NCBI RefSeq assembly: GCF_000255705.1
Contig: NZ_JH636439.1
Location: 422,933 to 477,417, forward strand
Direction of reading: 5' to 3'
Length of the DNA: 54,485 nucleotides
From: Zavarzinella formosa DSM 19928
GTDB lineage: Bacteria; Planctomycetota; Planctomycetia; Gemmatales; Gemmataceae
Shown: positions 6,895 through 15,331 of the stretch, piece by piece
Position numbering within the stretch: position 1 is the first letter of the stretch
Layout of the letters: every line of letters begins with the position of its first letter
The notes under the pieces: model-generated
The model's database searches: none
Told to the model about the DNA's origin: nothing
Seen by the model: the letters and a program-made list of their open reading frames with translations, nothing else
Program-made: the position numbers and the translations under genes

Positions 6895-9864
6895 TCACCG
6901 GGCCGGTTTGGCGCCTTGAAGCGGGACTTCGCAGAACGTCAGCGCCGCGAGGCCGTTCTCCCCGCGAAGCAGCGTCGCCTGGCTCCACGCCTTGCTGTCG
7001 AGATAAGTGATATTCCTGGCGGACGAACCCCCCGAGAGCTTAAGCGTTACCCGGTTGCCCAAGCCAGTGCCGGAGGCGATTTTGCCTTTTTCGCCATCAA
7101 GGTAAAACTGACCGGTCAGGGTGTTGTCCCATTTCACCGGTTGGTCGAACTCCAGCACAATTTCGTCTTTCTTGTCATCGTTGAAAAAAGCCCGTTTGAG
7201 ATTCGGCGGGGTGATCGACATGGTCGCGATCTTTCCGTAGTTGTCACGCTCGACCAGCGGGGTGATCAGCCGGGCAAACTCCGCATAACCGGCCGCCGGG
7301 AAGTGGCAGCCGCCGGGCGGGTCGATGCCCAGCGTGGACATGATGCTCATGCGGGAAAACGCCGACGGCAAATTTCGCTGCACTTCCCGCAATCGATTGT
7401 CGGAACCGTTGATGCCCATCGCGCACGATCTGGGCCAAATCTGGAAGATGTAGTAATGCTGGATATTGGGAAAATCCTGCTTCCAAGAGGCCGCGAGTTC
7501 GATGAACAAGGACCGATAAGTTTCCCATCCAAAACCGCCGGTCGGGCCGTCGGCTCCCTGATCGTTCTCGCCCTGATGCCAGAAGAGTCCGCGGATGCCG
7601 TGCGTGAGTTTGGCCTGCCGAACGCGCCAGAGCAAACGGCCGTAAATGGTCGTCATGTCTTCCGGGTCGGCTTGGTTGCGCTGGTGTTGGTCAATGCGGG
7701 TGCCGCCGACGGCGCCATTGATGATGAAGACCGGAACCTTTTGGCTTTCGACCAATCGCTTCGCCAGTTCCATGCCCCAATAGCCGATTTGAAGTTTTTC
7801 CGCGTCCCGGCTCCTGTGAATGGCATTGCCCCAGCCGGACACTCCCTTGGGACTGCCAGACATGCTGCCAAACGTGCGAATCCATTCACTTCGATAAGCC
7901 GGGTCTTCCTTGCCGAAATCAGTCGCCACCGCGTTGGATTGTCCGGTGATGATGTAGGCGTCGCCACACACCAAGTTGCCGACGGAGTGCAACACCTTCG
8001 TGTTGTTTCCCGTTTTGGTGCCGAACTCGACCCGATACTTGACCAAACCCGGCTTGAGCTTCACGGCAAAAGAGTAAGCGTTATCCTTGCCCGGCTTTTG
8101 GTCCAAGGTGTTGATCAATTTGTCGTCGGCATAAAGGTTCAAAAAGGCAGACTCGGCTTGTTCTGGGAGAACGCCGTTGTAGATCAACATGCCTTCGTTC
8201 TTGTCGTCGCGTGCGTAGAATTGGCCCTCTTCGGGTTTTTCGTCTTTGCCGGGCAAGCGAGAGATCCAATCGTCTTTTACCGGTTCTTTCACGTTGATGA
8301 TCGTCGAGTGAATCGTCTCTTGGCCGCCGTTGTGGATTGCCACGGAGACTGTCAGTTTGCCGCTGTTTTGGGATCGTTTGAGCAGGAGTTTTTCCGGCAG
8401 AGTTTCCTTGATGACGGCGATTCCGTCAGCCTTCCAAGAGTAGAAAAGTTTGTCGGCCCCTTTAGCCCGCATCTCATCCAGATTGGCGATTTGCGGAACC
8501 ACTTCGATGGGCTGGCGTCCGTCCCATTCGGTCGGAGCTTTTAAGGTGAACACCGGCTCCGGGATGTCTTCCCGGATGGTCACGGGAATGTCTTTGGTCT
8601 TCACTTCGTTGGCGTAGACAGCTTTGAATTGAAGAATAGCCGATTGGCTGCCGACCACCCGGCCGGCGTCGAACGTGAAAGAGAACCGGTCGGTCGCCGC
8701 CACGGTTTCTTTGCCATCCCGCTTCACGATCCAATAAATCTTTTCGGCTCCGCCAGCCTTGGCGGTGATGGTGATGCTCTTTCCCTCGGGCACGGCGACT
8801 TCCGTTTCCGGTATCGAGAACTCATTTCCCGGTTGCACCAACGGGCCAACGAGTGTCTGCATCGGTTTCTGATTTTCAAACTGGAGCTTGATCCAATCAG
8901 CCGGGCGGGCCACCTTGGATATGCGAACCTCGTCGATGTCGCCGACAAAATCGTAATTGTTGTACCATCCCCCGATCCACAAGCGAGCCGGGGTTTTGAT
9001 GTTGAGCAACGGTTTCGCGGAGCCATCAAGCCGGCCATTGATATAGATCTTGCCGTCCTCGCGGTCATAGGTGTGAACGACATGAATCCACTCACCCAGC
9101 GGCAACCGACCCGGCGCGTCCACATCCGAGAAGTCGCTGTCAACATGGACATGCGGCGGGCTGCGAAACTGCATCCGTACCTTGCTGCCCCGGCCGCCAC
9201 CTTCGTTGCCCCAACCGATGATCGTTGAATTGGGCTTCTCGGCCCGGAACCAAGCCTCTGTGCTGTGGGAACTTGCCGCCGAGGGATAATTCGGAATCTT
9301 GTCACCCCCGAAAATCCCCTTCTGGCCGGGGAAATTTCTCCCCCCGCCGACGATGCCCGGCGATGGCGTTGTTCCCGTGTCCTTCGATTCCAGCGTGCCA
9401 GCAACATCTTGGACGCGCCCGCCCATGTGCCAGACGCTCACATATCCGTTCGACTCGTTGAACACCGCTGTCGCGTTCGACTCGCTTTTGGCGTCGGCCT
9501 TGCCCCAGCGCATTTTCAACTCCTGCCGCTCGTTCCCCCGGATGCGGGGGACGCGCACCCAAATGGCCGCCGTGCCTTCGGCCGGGTTCCATTCGTCAAT
9601 CTCGTAGGGGAGCGGTTTGCCATCGGCGGTCGAGAAGCGGATGTCCTCTCCGTTGGCCTTCGCCTGGCTGAAATTGAAAAAATCCTTGTGCAACCGAACC
9701 AACACCGGAAACTCATTCACCGATGCGGACGCCGCCAGATTCGCTCCCTCGGGAGTGGTCAGCAAATAGAGCGAGCCGGAATGCCGCCAACCCGGTTCTT
9801 CGCCAACGGCCAATCCGGTGAACAAGGCGAGCAAGAGCAGGGGGGCTGAAAACCGCGTTTTCAT
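6895..9864 (-). CDS. Large secreted sialate O-acetylesterase-like protein with DUF2341 and LamG-type domains
   Basis: A 989-aa exported protein with start 9864, ribosome-binding site GAAGGGAC and signal peptide MKTRFSAPLLLLALFTGLAVG. Residues 30-150 match DUF2341 (FPVLVRL, WVRVPRI). Residues about 150-330 match a concanavalin/LamG-like lectin domain (STEAWFRA, GEWIHVVHTYD, IYINGRLDG, GDIDEVRIS). The middle has Ig-like beta domains. Residues about 640-880 form a SASA esterase: the nucleophile Ser in TGQSNA, FWHQGENDQG, and the catalytic His in CHFPAAGY. It probably removes acetyl groups from a complex acidic glycan after lectin binding. DUF2341-LamG-esterase is a known style of planctomycete architecture. 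Substrate unknown. Confidence 0.88.
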   Translation of the reverse strand: MKTRFSAPLLLLALFTGLAVGEEPGWRHSGSLYLLTTPEGANLAASASVNEFPVLVRLHKDFFNFSQAKANGEDIRFSTADGKPLPYEIDEWNPAEGTAAIWVRVPRIRGNERQELKMRWGKADAKSESNATAVFNESNGYVSVWHMGGRVQDVAGTLESKDTGTTPSPGIVGGGRNFPGQKGIFGGDKIPNYPSAASSHSTEAWFRAEKPNSTIIGWGNEGGGRGSKVRMQFRSPPHVHVDSDFSDVDAPGRLPLGEWIHVVHTYDREDGKIYINGRLDGSAKPLLNIKTPARLWIGGWYNNYDFVGDIDEVRISKVARPADWIKLQFENQKPMQTLVGPLVQPGNEFSIPETEVAVPEGKSITITAKAGGAEKIYWIVKRDGKETVAATDRFSFTFDAGRVVGSQSAILQFKAVYANEVKTKDIPVTIREDIPEPVFTLKAPTEWDGRQPIEVVPQIANLDEMRAKGADKLFYSWKADGIAVIKETLPEKLLLKRSQNSGKLTVSVAIHNGGQETIHSTIINVKEPVKDDWISRLPGKDEKPEEGQFYARDDKNEGMLIYNGVLPEQAESAFLNLYADDKLINTLDQKPGKDNAYSFAVKLKPGLVKYRVEFGTKTGNNTKVLHSVGNLVCGDAYIITGQSNAVATDFGKEDPAYRSEWIRTFGSMSGSPKGVSGWGNAIHRSRDAEKLQIGYWGMELAKRLVESQKVPVFIINGAVGGTRIDQHQRNQADPEDMTTIYGRLLWRVRQAKLTHGIRGLFWHQGENDQGADGPTGGFGWETYRSLFIELAASWKQDFPNIQHYYIFQIWPRSCAMGINGSDNRLREVQRNLPSAFSRMSIMSTLGIDPPGGCHFPAAGYAEFARLITPLVERDNYGKIATMSITPPNLKRAFFNDDKKDEIVLEFDQPVKWDNTLTGQFYLDGEKGKIASGTGLGNRVTLKLSGGSSARNITYLDSKAWSQATLLRGENGLAALTFCEVPLQGAKPAR

Positions 9865-10056
9865 TTTGGGAAGTCCCTTCGCAATTCACGAAGTCGTTTT
9901 TGAAAGGGGAGAGATTCGAGAGATCAGAAGTCCGCCAACCGTTGCTGACATGATCTACGGAATCCAACCGAAACGACCGGGCATCATCCAAGATGACAAT
10001 GTCCCAAGTATCAAACTCGGCTTGATTCCCATCGTTGCCAATTAGAAAATGCACCA

Positions 10057-10278
10057 ATGAACGCCATCACCAGTAATGCCGACCTGCTCGACGATCCGGT
10101 TCTCCAAGAGACCGATGCCTTGGCCGTCCAAGAGTTCGTTGCCAATGGGGCTCCTCTTGATCCGGCAGTGCGAGAGCGAGTTTTTGCACGAGCCGCTCGA
10201 TTGCGACAACAGATTTTGCAGACGCACGGTTCTGTTGACTGGGAGCGATTTCGCAATCTCTCAACGGATGACGCATGA
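10057..10278 (+). CDS. Small hypothetical protein, antitoxin-like tail
   Basis: A 73-aa soluble, acidic protein starting at ATG 10057 without a clear ribosome-binding site. The second half (RERVFARAARLRQQILQTHG, then SVDWERFRNL) resembles small proteins often annotated as antitoxin-like in planctomycetes and cyanobacteria, in which a helix of this kind precedes a short tail. I see no toxin gene next to it: upstream and downstream genes are large and on the other strand. It could be an orphan antitoxin, a regulator, or a gene left after loss of its partner. Codon use looks like coding sequence. Confidence 0.55.
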   Translation: MNAITSNADLLDDPVLQETDALAVQEFVANGAPLDPAVRERVFARAARLRQQILQTHGSVDWERFRNLSTDDA

Positions 10279-10371
10279 AGTGAATTGTCGATGTTTAGGT
10301 TGCGGAAGGCGATTCGATAGAAAAATCGAATCAGCGATTGTCGCCGTTCAAAAGTTCCAAAAACCAAGCCA

Positions 10372-11376
10372 TCAGTATTTGAGTTCGATCTGAAATCGAA
10401 CAAACGGGCCGTTGCCCACATCCACGCGGTTTCGGCCGGATAATGAGAAGGTTTGCGTCTCGAAGAAGTAGCGGTCAAACGCATAGCCGCCTCCGAGTTC
10501 CACGTTGACGCCCGGAGTCGGGATCAACACCAAGCCGGTGTCGAGGCGTTTTTCATAGTAGAAGAATTGGTCGTTACGGGATGGTCGATCCGACCGGAAC
10601 CATGCTTGGTTCGTCCAGGCAAAGCCGCCATAAGCCCGTGCGTAATCGGTCGGGTACCAGTTCACGCGGGTTTGGATATCAGTCAGCGCGGCGTAATTCA
10701 GTTCCCAACCCCAGTCGCCGGGGGGCCGATAATTCAGGTTCACGAACGGGAAGCCAACCGAGCCTTTCCAGTCGGTGGTTTTGAACTCATACGCCAGGCC
10801 GGGGATGGGGATGTTTCGGCCGATCTGTCCGTTGGTGGCGCTGACAACATAGAAGAGCCAGGCATCATCCCCGTTGGCCGGTGTTCGCAGGAAGACCAGC
10901 GAGTTGACGGCGACTTCGTTGAGGGTTTGAAACGGACGGTCGGAGATGGAGCCGCCGGTGAGGCTGACCCCCCAACTCCAGCCCCTATCCATCTGATGGA
11001 CAAACAATCCCCCCGCTTGAATGTCGTACCAATTGTTGGCCAGCGGCACATGATCGGTGGGCAAGATCGCCTGCGTGCGGAGGTTCACCCATCGGGTGGA
11101 AGCCAGCGCGAACAGTTGATCGGCCCCTTCGTCCATCACCGGGACAGTCAGCCCCCCTTGACTGGTAAGCATGCCGAGGGCGGTTTGCTGGCCGCGAACA
11201 TGTTGCTTGGGGAGCCATTCCACGCCGAGGCCGTCCGGCACTCCGTTGCTGGCGCCGAGCGCGTACAGCGAATTCAGCACACTTTCTTGGATTTGGGCAT
11301 GTCCGGCCGCCGGATCTTGGGCCAAGGCCGGGACCGTCAACATGCCCAACAACAAAGCCCATCGGAACCGAGTCAT
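10372..11376 (-). CDS. Probable outer-membrane beta-barrel protein
   Basis: A 334-aa exported protein. The ATG at 11376 is chosen because it overlaps the stop of the upstream gene (ATGA) and starts a signal peptide (MTRFRWALLLGMLTVPALAQ). The body is rich in alternating aromatic and polar strands with Gly/Asn/Asp turns (GWELNYAAL, GGYAFDRYFFETQTFSLSG), and the last residues FVRFQIELKY fit the aromatic-ending C-terminal strand of outer-membrane barrels. A DUF6268-type barrel is one possibility, but I cannot confirm it. The coupling to the preceding DUF6134-like gene suggests the two act together at the cell envelope. Confidence 0.65.
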   Translation of the reverse strand: MTRFRWALLLGMLTVPALAQDPAAGHAQIQESVLNSLYALGASNGVPDGLGVEWLPKQHVRGQQTALGMLTSQGGLTVPVMDEGADQLFALASTRWVNLRTQAILPTDHVPLANNWYDIQAGGLFVHQMDRGWSWGVSLTGGSISDRPFQTLNEVAVNSLVFLRTPANGDDAWLFYVVSATNGQIGRNIPIPGLAYEFKTTDWKGSVGFPFVNLNYRPPGDWGWELNYAALTDIQTRVNWYPTDYARAYGGFAWTNQAWFRSDRPSRNDQFFYYEKRLDTGLVLIPTPGVNVELGGGYAFDRYFFETQTFSLSGRNRVDVGNGPFVRFQIELKY

Positions 11377-12014
11377 TTTTCGATACCGCTGAGTTCCAGA
11401 ACCACCGTGTGCCCGTCCCACTTCATTGATTGTCGAATCGGCCGGCCGGTGGTGTCATAGGCCCATTCGGCATCAATCCCTTTTCCGCTGACCTTGTAGC
11501 GATTGCCCTCCAAGGTTTGATTGGCGAGCTTCAATTGAATTCGGCCGACGTACTCGATCTTTGCCGGTGTGGTCGTCCCGTCCTCGGAGTCCAAGATAAT
11601 GGCGTCTTGAGTTTCACGGTCAAATCGCGGAATCCGCCAGCCGGTGACCGGAATGGCGGTTTTTGCGCAAGTTGATGCACGATTATCGACCACCACGGTC
11701 AATCCTCGCTCACCCACATCGGCCTTGACATGTGATTTCTTCCCGTCGTCATTAACAACTGATTCAAATTTTTGCACCTCGCCGTTCTTCCAGACCTCGA
11801 CGCATTTGGAGAGGTATTCGTATTTGATCCCCAGCGTGCGGAAGCGAACATCAACATTCATTTCGACGGTTTCGGCGCCGACGGCCGATGTCACTTTCAT
11901 GCGGCAAATTCCCGCTGGTTTGCCGTCCACCGACACTTGAAACGTCCGTTCTTCGGCAAAAACCGATGTTGTCAGAAGGATTGTCCAAGCCAATCCGATC
12001 AGGGCCGCGCGCAT
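11373..12014 (-). CDS. DUF6134-like secreted protein
   Basis: A 213-aa exported protein. The start at 12014 has a good AAGGAAG ribosome-binding site and signal peptide (MRAALIGLAWTILLTTSVFAEE). The mature part begins with FQVSVDGKPAGICRMKV and reads as a beta-rich sheet protein (VRFRTLGIKYEYLSKCVEVWKNG), a pattern I associate with DUF6134, a secreted family of unknown role. Two cysteines at about 80 and 113 could form a disulfide. Its stop overlaps the start of the next gene by four bases (ATGA), so the two are translationally coupled. Confidence 0.65.
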   Translation of the reverse strand: MRAALIGLAWTILLTTSVFAEERTFQVSVDGKPAGICRMKVTSAVGAETVEMNVDVRFRTLGIKYEYLSKCVEVWKNGEVQKFESVVNDDGKKSHVKADVGERGLTVVVDNRASTCAKTAIPVTGWRIPRFDRETQDAIILDSEDGTTTPAKIEYVGRIQLKLANQTLEGNRYKVSGKGIDAEWAYDTTGRPIRQSMKWDGHTVVLELSGIEK

Positions 12015-12584
12015 TGTTGTCTTCCTTGACAATCATGGGGGGAATGGTTGACAGGCGAAGTCGCCGGGATACTACCACACAATTTCCAAATGCAAAAGAG
12101 GTACCGGCTTGCCGGGCGCCAAAACGAAAATCTGAAAAAAAGATGAGAGAAACAAAATAGTTGGCGCAAGAACTGCATTCTCACTTGTCACAGTCACAGA
12201 CATGGATGTCTGTTGCTCAATCAACTCGCCACAAGGTCATGGATGATTGATTTATTCTTGCCGCCGTTCGCCATCTCAGCCGAAGCCTTGGCAACCACAC
12301 CTTTGAAAAGCACCAATAGTCTGCGCTGGCCGAAACCCTTGTCAGGCGTCACTGCCGGACACGATGCCTCATCCAGTCTTCTGGCCGGAGTTTTGAAACG
12401 CCGGGCTGGCATTGCAACGGCCGGAGTGATTGGAATGCTGGCGCTTGCTGGAAATCTCTCAGCAACTTCGTGATCCGTCATCGGACTGATTGCCTTGGTG
12501 TGAGTTTGGTTGGCTGGTCAACGCCCCGTTCTGATTGAGTCGAAATTATTCCTTCGATTGTTGCTTCGGCAAGAAAAGCCAAAC
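12015..12584. other. 570-bp divergent intergenic region without a supported gene
   Basis: This separates the DUF6134 operon from the SDR gene and probably contains both promoters. A short perfect hairpin, CAGACA-TGGA-TGTCTG, lies near 12197-12212. Two overlapping open frames of 86 codons (12213-12473 plus, 12221-12481 minus) lack ribosome-binding sites and recognisable domains. A decayed gene fragment is possible. Confidence 0.5.
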
Positions 12585-13691
12585 ATGAAACGCATTTTAC
12601 ACCCGACTTCCAACGTTCTCATCACAGGCGTCACCGGCCTCGTTGGCGGCGAAATCTTCCGGCATCTTCTGGCCCGCGGCCATCAGGGAATGATCTGGCC
12701 GCTGATCCGTCCCGGTGAATCAGACCCGATTTGTCGATTGAATCATCGGCTTGCCCGAAGTGGCGATGATCGTGAATTGCCACCGAATGTGCGGCCGGTC
12801 GCCGGGGATATCCTGCAAGACCAGTGGGGACTGGACGTCGATGACCTGATCGACGTGACGGCGGCCGACATCATTATTCACAACGCGGCCGACACCTCGT
12901 TCGACGAGAACAGCGAATCGGCCACAACGAACGTGGAGAGTGTTCGGCAACTCATTGATCTGGCCCGCAAGTTTCCCAAGCCGCCTTTGATCGTCTACAT
13001 GAGCACGGCCTCGAACGTCGGTGATGTGACGGACGCCAACGTCGCCGAGGATGACGGATGCCGGCCGGATAATCACCACCATAACGGATACACCCAATCG
13101 AAAGCCGTCTCGGAGCGATTGCTGCAAGAGAGCGGCTTGCCCGTTCTCGTCCTGCGGCCAACCATCGTCCTCAGCCCCGGAATCCCGGATGCCAAATTTG
13201 CCCGGCAGATTCTGTGGTGCGTCCCGCTGATGCAAGTGTTTCGCGCGTTGCCGATCAACCCCGGTTCGCGGCTGGATGTGGTGGATGTCGGTTTCGTGGC
13301 CGAGGCGACGCTCCGGTTGCTGGAAAAGAAAGACCGACAATTTGACTGCTACCACCTCTCGGCCGGAGCGGATGATGCCGTCACCTTGGGGCGTCTGAAC
13401 GAAGTCACTTGCGTGTGCTACGACCGTTCCCAACTCGATTTGATCAATCCGGCCGATTGGAATCGGCGGCATCTTCAAGAAGCGTTGCGAGGCCGGGTTC
13501 GCCGAAAGATATTCAAGTCTTTGCGATACTACTTCCCGTTCTTGAACATGAACGTTGTCTACGACCGGTCACGATTGGAAAAGGAACTCGGCGACGATTG
13601 CCCGGCGGTGCGGCCCCTTGTGGAATATCTGCCGGGCATGCTCGAACTGATTGGCGCCAAGGCCGCGCTCAGGGAAGCCATGATGCCTTGA
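12585..13691 (+). CDS. Extended SDR / fatty acyl-CoA (thioester) reductase-like NAD(P)-binding protein
   Basis: A 368-aa cytoplasmic oxidoreductase. The nucleotide-binding TGVTGLVG motif is at residues 14-21, and the catalytic YTQSK motif has Tyr169 and Lys173. The serine strand reads YMSTASNVGD, followed by LRPTIVLSPG. This pattern fits the NAD_binding_4 (male sterility/thioester reductase) branch of extended SDRs, which reduce acyl thioesters to aldehydes or alcohols. Nucleoside-diphosphate-sugar epimerases are the alternative. The C-terminal 100 residues (KIFKSLRYYFPFLNMNVVYD) resemble the C-terminal part of such reductases. The ATG at 12585 is preferred over upstream TTG/GTG codons because the Rossmann strand begins right after it. 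It has no carrier-protein domain and no lipid genes beside it. Confidence 0.75.
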   Translation: MKRILHPTSNVLITGVTGLVGGEIFRHLLARGHQGMIWPLIRPGESDPICRLNHRLARSGDDRELPPNVRPVAGDILQDQWGLDVDDLIDVTAADIIIHNAADTSFDENSESATTNVESVRQLIDLARKFPKPPLIVYMSTASNVGDVTDANVAEDDGCRPDNHHHNGYTQSKAVSERLLQESGLPVLVLRPTIVLSPGIPDAKFARQILWCVPLMQVFRALPINPGSRLDVVDVGFVAEATLRLLEKKDRQFDCYHLSAGADDAVTLGRLNEVTCVCYDRSQLDLINPADWNRRHLQEALRGRVRRKIFKSLRYYFPFLNMNVVYDRSRLEKELGDDCPAVRPLVEYLPGMLELIGAKAALREAMMP

Positions 13692-13733
13692 TTAATGACA
13701 ATTTCTTGATCGCCCGCCAAAGAAACCCGGCGG

Positions 13734-14903
13734 TCATTTCTTCGCCGGGGCGGTCTCTTTGGACACCTGTTCTTTCCATTTTGCATGGGCCTTGTCCCTC
13801 GCGTTATCGCTGGGGAAGGCGTAGTAAAAATGCGAATAAGGCACGCTGTCACCGAAGCGGTCGGTGTTGAAGCCGAAGTCGGATAACTTCTCGTCGGCCA
13901 ATCGAATGCTGACACCCAAGGCGATGTCTCGAAACTGAACAGACATCGGATCGGTGTTTCCGATGTTGATCGACCCGAGGTCTGTCTTGTCTTCCAGCAG
14001 CGGGGCCACGGCCTTCAGGGCTTGCTTGTCGGCTCCCAGATTGCCCGCATGGACCAGCGCAAGCCCGCGGGTGTGACTCGGCAGGTTGCGATCGAAAGCA
14101 ACCTTCAATTCAATGGGACGCGCCTCCTTGACCTTGGCGGCTGTCGCAATCCGAAAGCCTGCCAGTTTTATGGCCGCCCGCCGTTCGTTTCGGAGCCAGT
14201 GCAGAAACAGGTTCTTCATTCCGGGGATTTCTGTTTTGCCCGATACGAATGTCTGCAACTTGGTGGCTCCCGCCACGTTGGAAATCTGCCCGATGTCTTC
14301 GTTGGCGTTGGCGAACGCCTTGTGTCCGCGGACGAACAGAAACATAGCGACTTGCCCCCGGTCGGTGAGAAGGGCCTCGTCGCTGAGGTCGCAGGGGCGG
14401 GCGCCGGCTTGCGCCCGATCACAGGCGGCGGCACAGAATTCACTCATGAGCCGGCCGGCTGTTTTGGGGTCCGTCTCCAGGGCTTCGATGATTCGATGAT
14501 GGGCGGTCAGCATCTCCGTGTACAACTGCCGGGTGGCCTTGCTGTCACCGGTGATGGCGAGAAAATCCTCCAACCCGGCAAGGCCTTTCGGCAAGGGAGA
14601 GCCGGCCGGCTCCTTTACAAGTTGGGCCAATTTCTCATTCCGTCCGGTGGCGGCGGCCAGCGGAAGCAACTGCCGGGAACGTTCGGCCACTTCCGGATCG
14701 GTGTCCTTCTCGCCAAGGGTCAGGGCCGGAATCGCCGCTGATCCCAGTTTCGTCAACTCGCGGGCGGCGGCTTCCCGGACGGTGAACGACTTATCCCCGA
14801 GTTGCCGGACCAATGCCGCCAGTTTTGGGTCCGGCGTCATTGGCGTCTCGGGAGGGGCGCCGGACGGGATGGCCGCCAAGATCAGGCAGAAGAGCGGGTT
14901 CAT
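13734..14903 (-). CDS. Secreted protein with N-terminal HEAT-like repeat
   Basis: A 389-aa exported protein with a short signal peptide (MNPLFCLILAAIPSGAP). Residues 27-75 (LAALVRQLGDKSFTVREAA, then ALTLGEKDTDPEVAERSRQL) form a HEAT-like helical pair of the kind common at the start of planctomycete secreted proteins, where a damaged-module pattern of DKSFxVREAA is frequent. The rest is alpha-helical and not recognised, ending in a Lys/Ala-rich tail. HEAT modules usually bind proteins, so a scaffold role is possible. It converges with the SDR gene across a 42-base gap. Confidence 0.65.
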   Translation of the reverse strand: MNPLFCLILAAIPSGAPPETPMTPDPKLAALVRQLGDKSFTVREAAARELTKLGSAAIPALTLGEKDTDPEVAERSRQLLPLAAATGRNEKLAQLVKEPAGSPLPKGLAGLEDFLAITGDSKATRQLYTEMLTAHHRIIEALETDPKTAGRLMSEFCAAACDRAQAGARPCDLSDEALLTDRGQVAMFLFVRGHKAFANANEDIGQISNVAGATKLQTFVSGKTEIPGMKNLFLHWLRNERRAAIKLAGFRIATAAKVKEARPIELKVAFDRNLPSHTRGLALVHAGNLGADKQALKAVAPLLEDKTDLGSINIGNTDPMSVQFRDIALGVSIRLADEKLSDFGFNTDRFGDSVPYSHFYYAFPSDNARDKAHAKWKEQVSKETAPAKK

Positions 14904-15077
14904 GGTTGTGTGCCAGAGGGGAAGGAATGAACCATGCTAACCCGGAATATCCGGGCAATCAAGCGAGCATCACTTGGAGAGCCGCGTGGATAATCACATC
15001 ATTGTTTTGGGTTGGCGGAGCAATGAACGGGTGAATCTGAAGTTCAGACGAGAAGATGTGGTGATAAAGTGAGAAAA

Positions 15078-15151
15078 TGTCTTCGACAGGAGTCGAACCT
15101 GTAACCTTCGGCGCCGGAGGCCGATGCTCTATCCAGTTGAGCTACGAAGAC
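15078..15151 (-). tRNA. tRNA-Arg(CCG)
   Basis: On the minus strand the molecule starts GTCTTCG and ends CGAAGAC plus discriminator A: a full 7-bp acceptor stem. The anticodon arm TCGGC-CTCCGGC-GCCGA gives anticodon CCG for CGG codons. The T arm is CAGG-TTCGACT-CCTG. It is 74 nt and CCA is not encoded. It lies alone between two protein genes. Confidence 0.95.
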
Positions 15152-15331
15152 TCACCCATGTGGGTTTTAAAAGTATAAGCACGGAGCGGCCTTCGTCCAC
15201 TGTGGTTCGGGCACAATTCGGGGCGAACCGTCCGGTTTTCTCCTTGCGAACGACCGGCCTCCCGGCCACAATAACATTCCACCTATGATCAATTGATTTT
15301 GTTTGCTCTCCACCAGAAAGGCTGAAATTCC

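Noticed and set aside
10311-10332. 8-bp hairpin after the small antitoxin-like gene
   Set aside because: No T-run follows, so calling it a terminator is not justified.
12213-12481. Two overlapping 86-codon ORFs, one on each strand
   Set aside because: They are antisense to each other, lack ribosome-binding sites and show no domain; at most a decayed fragment.
15152-15331. Riboswitch-like sequence before the oxidoreductase
   Set aside because: I found no known riboswitch core or paired structure beyond chance.
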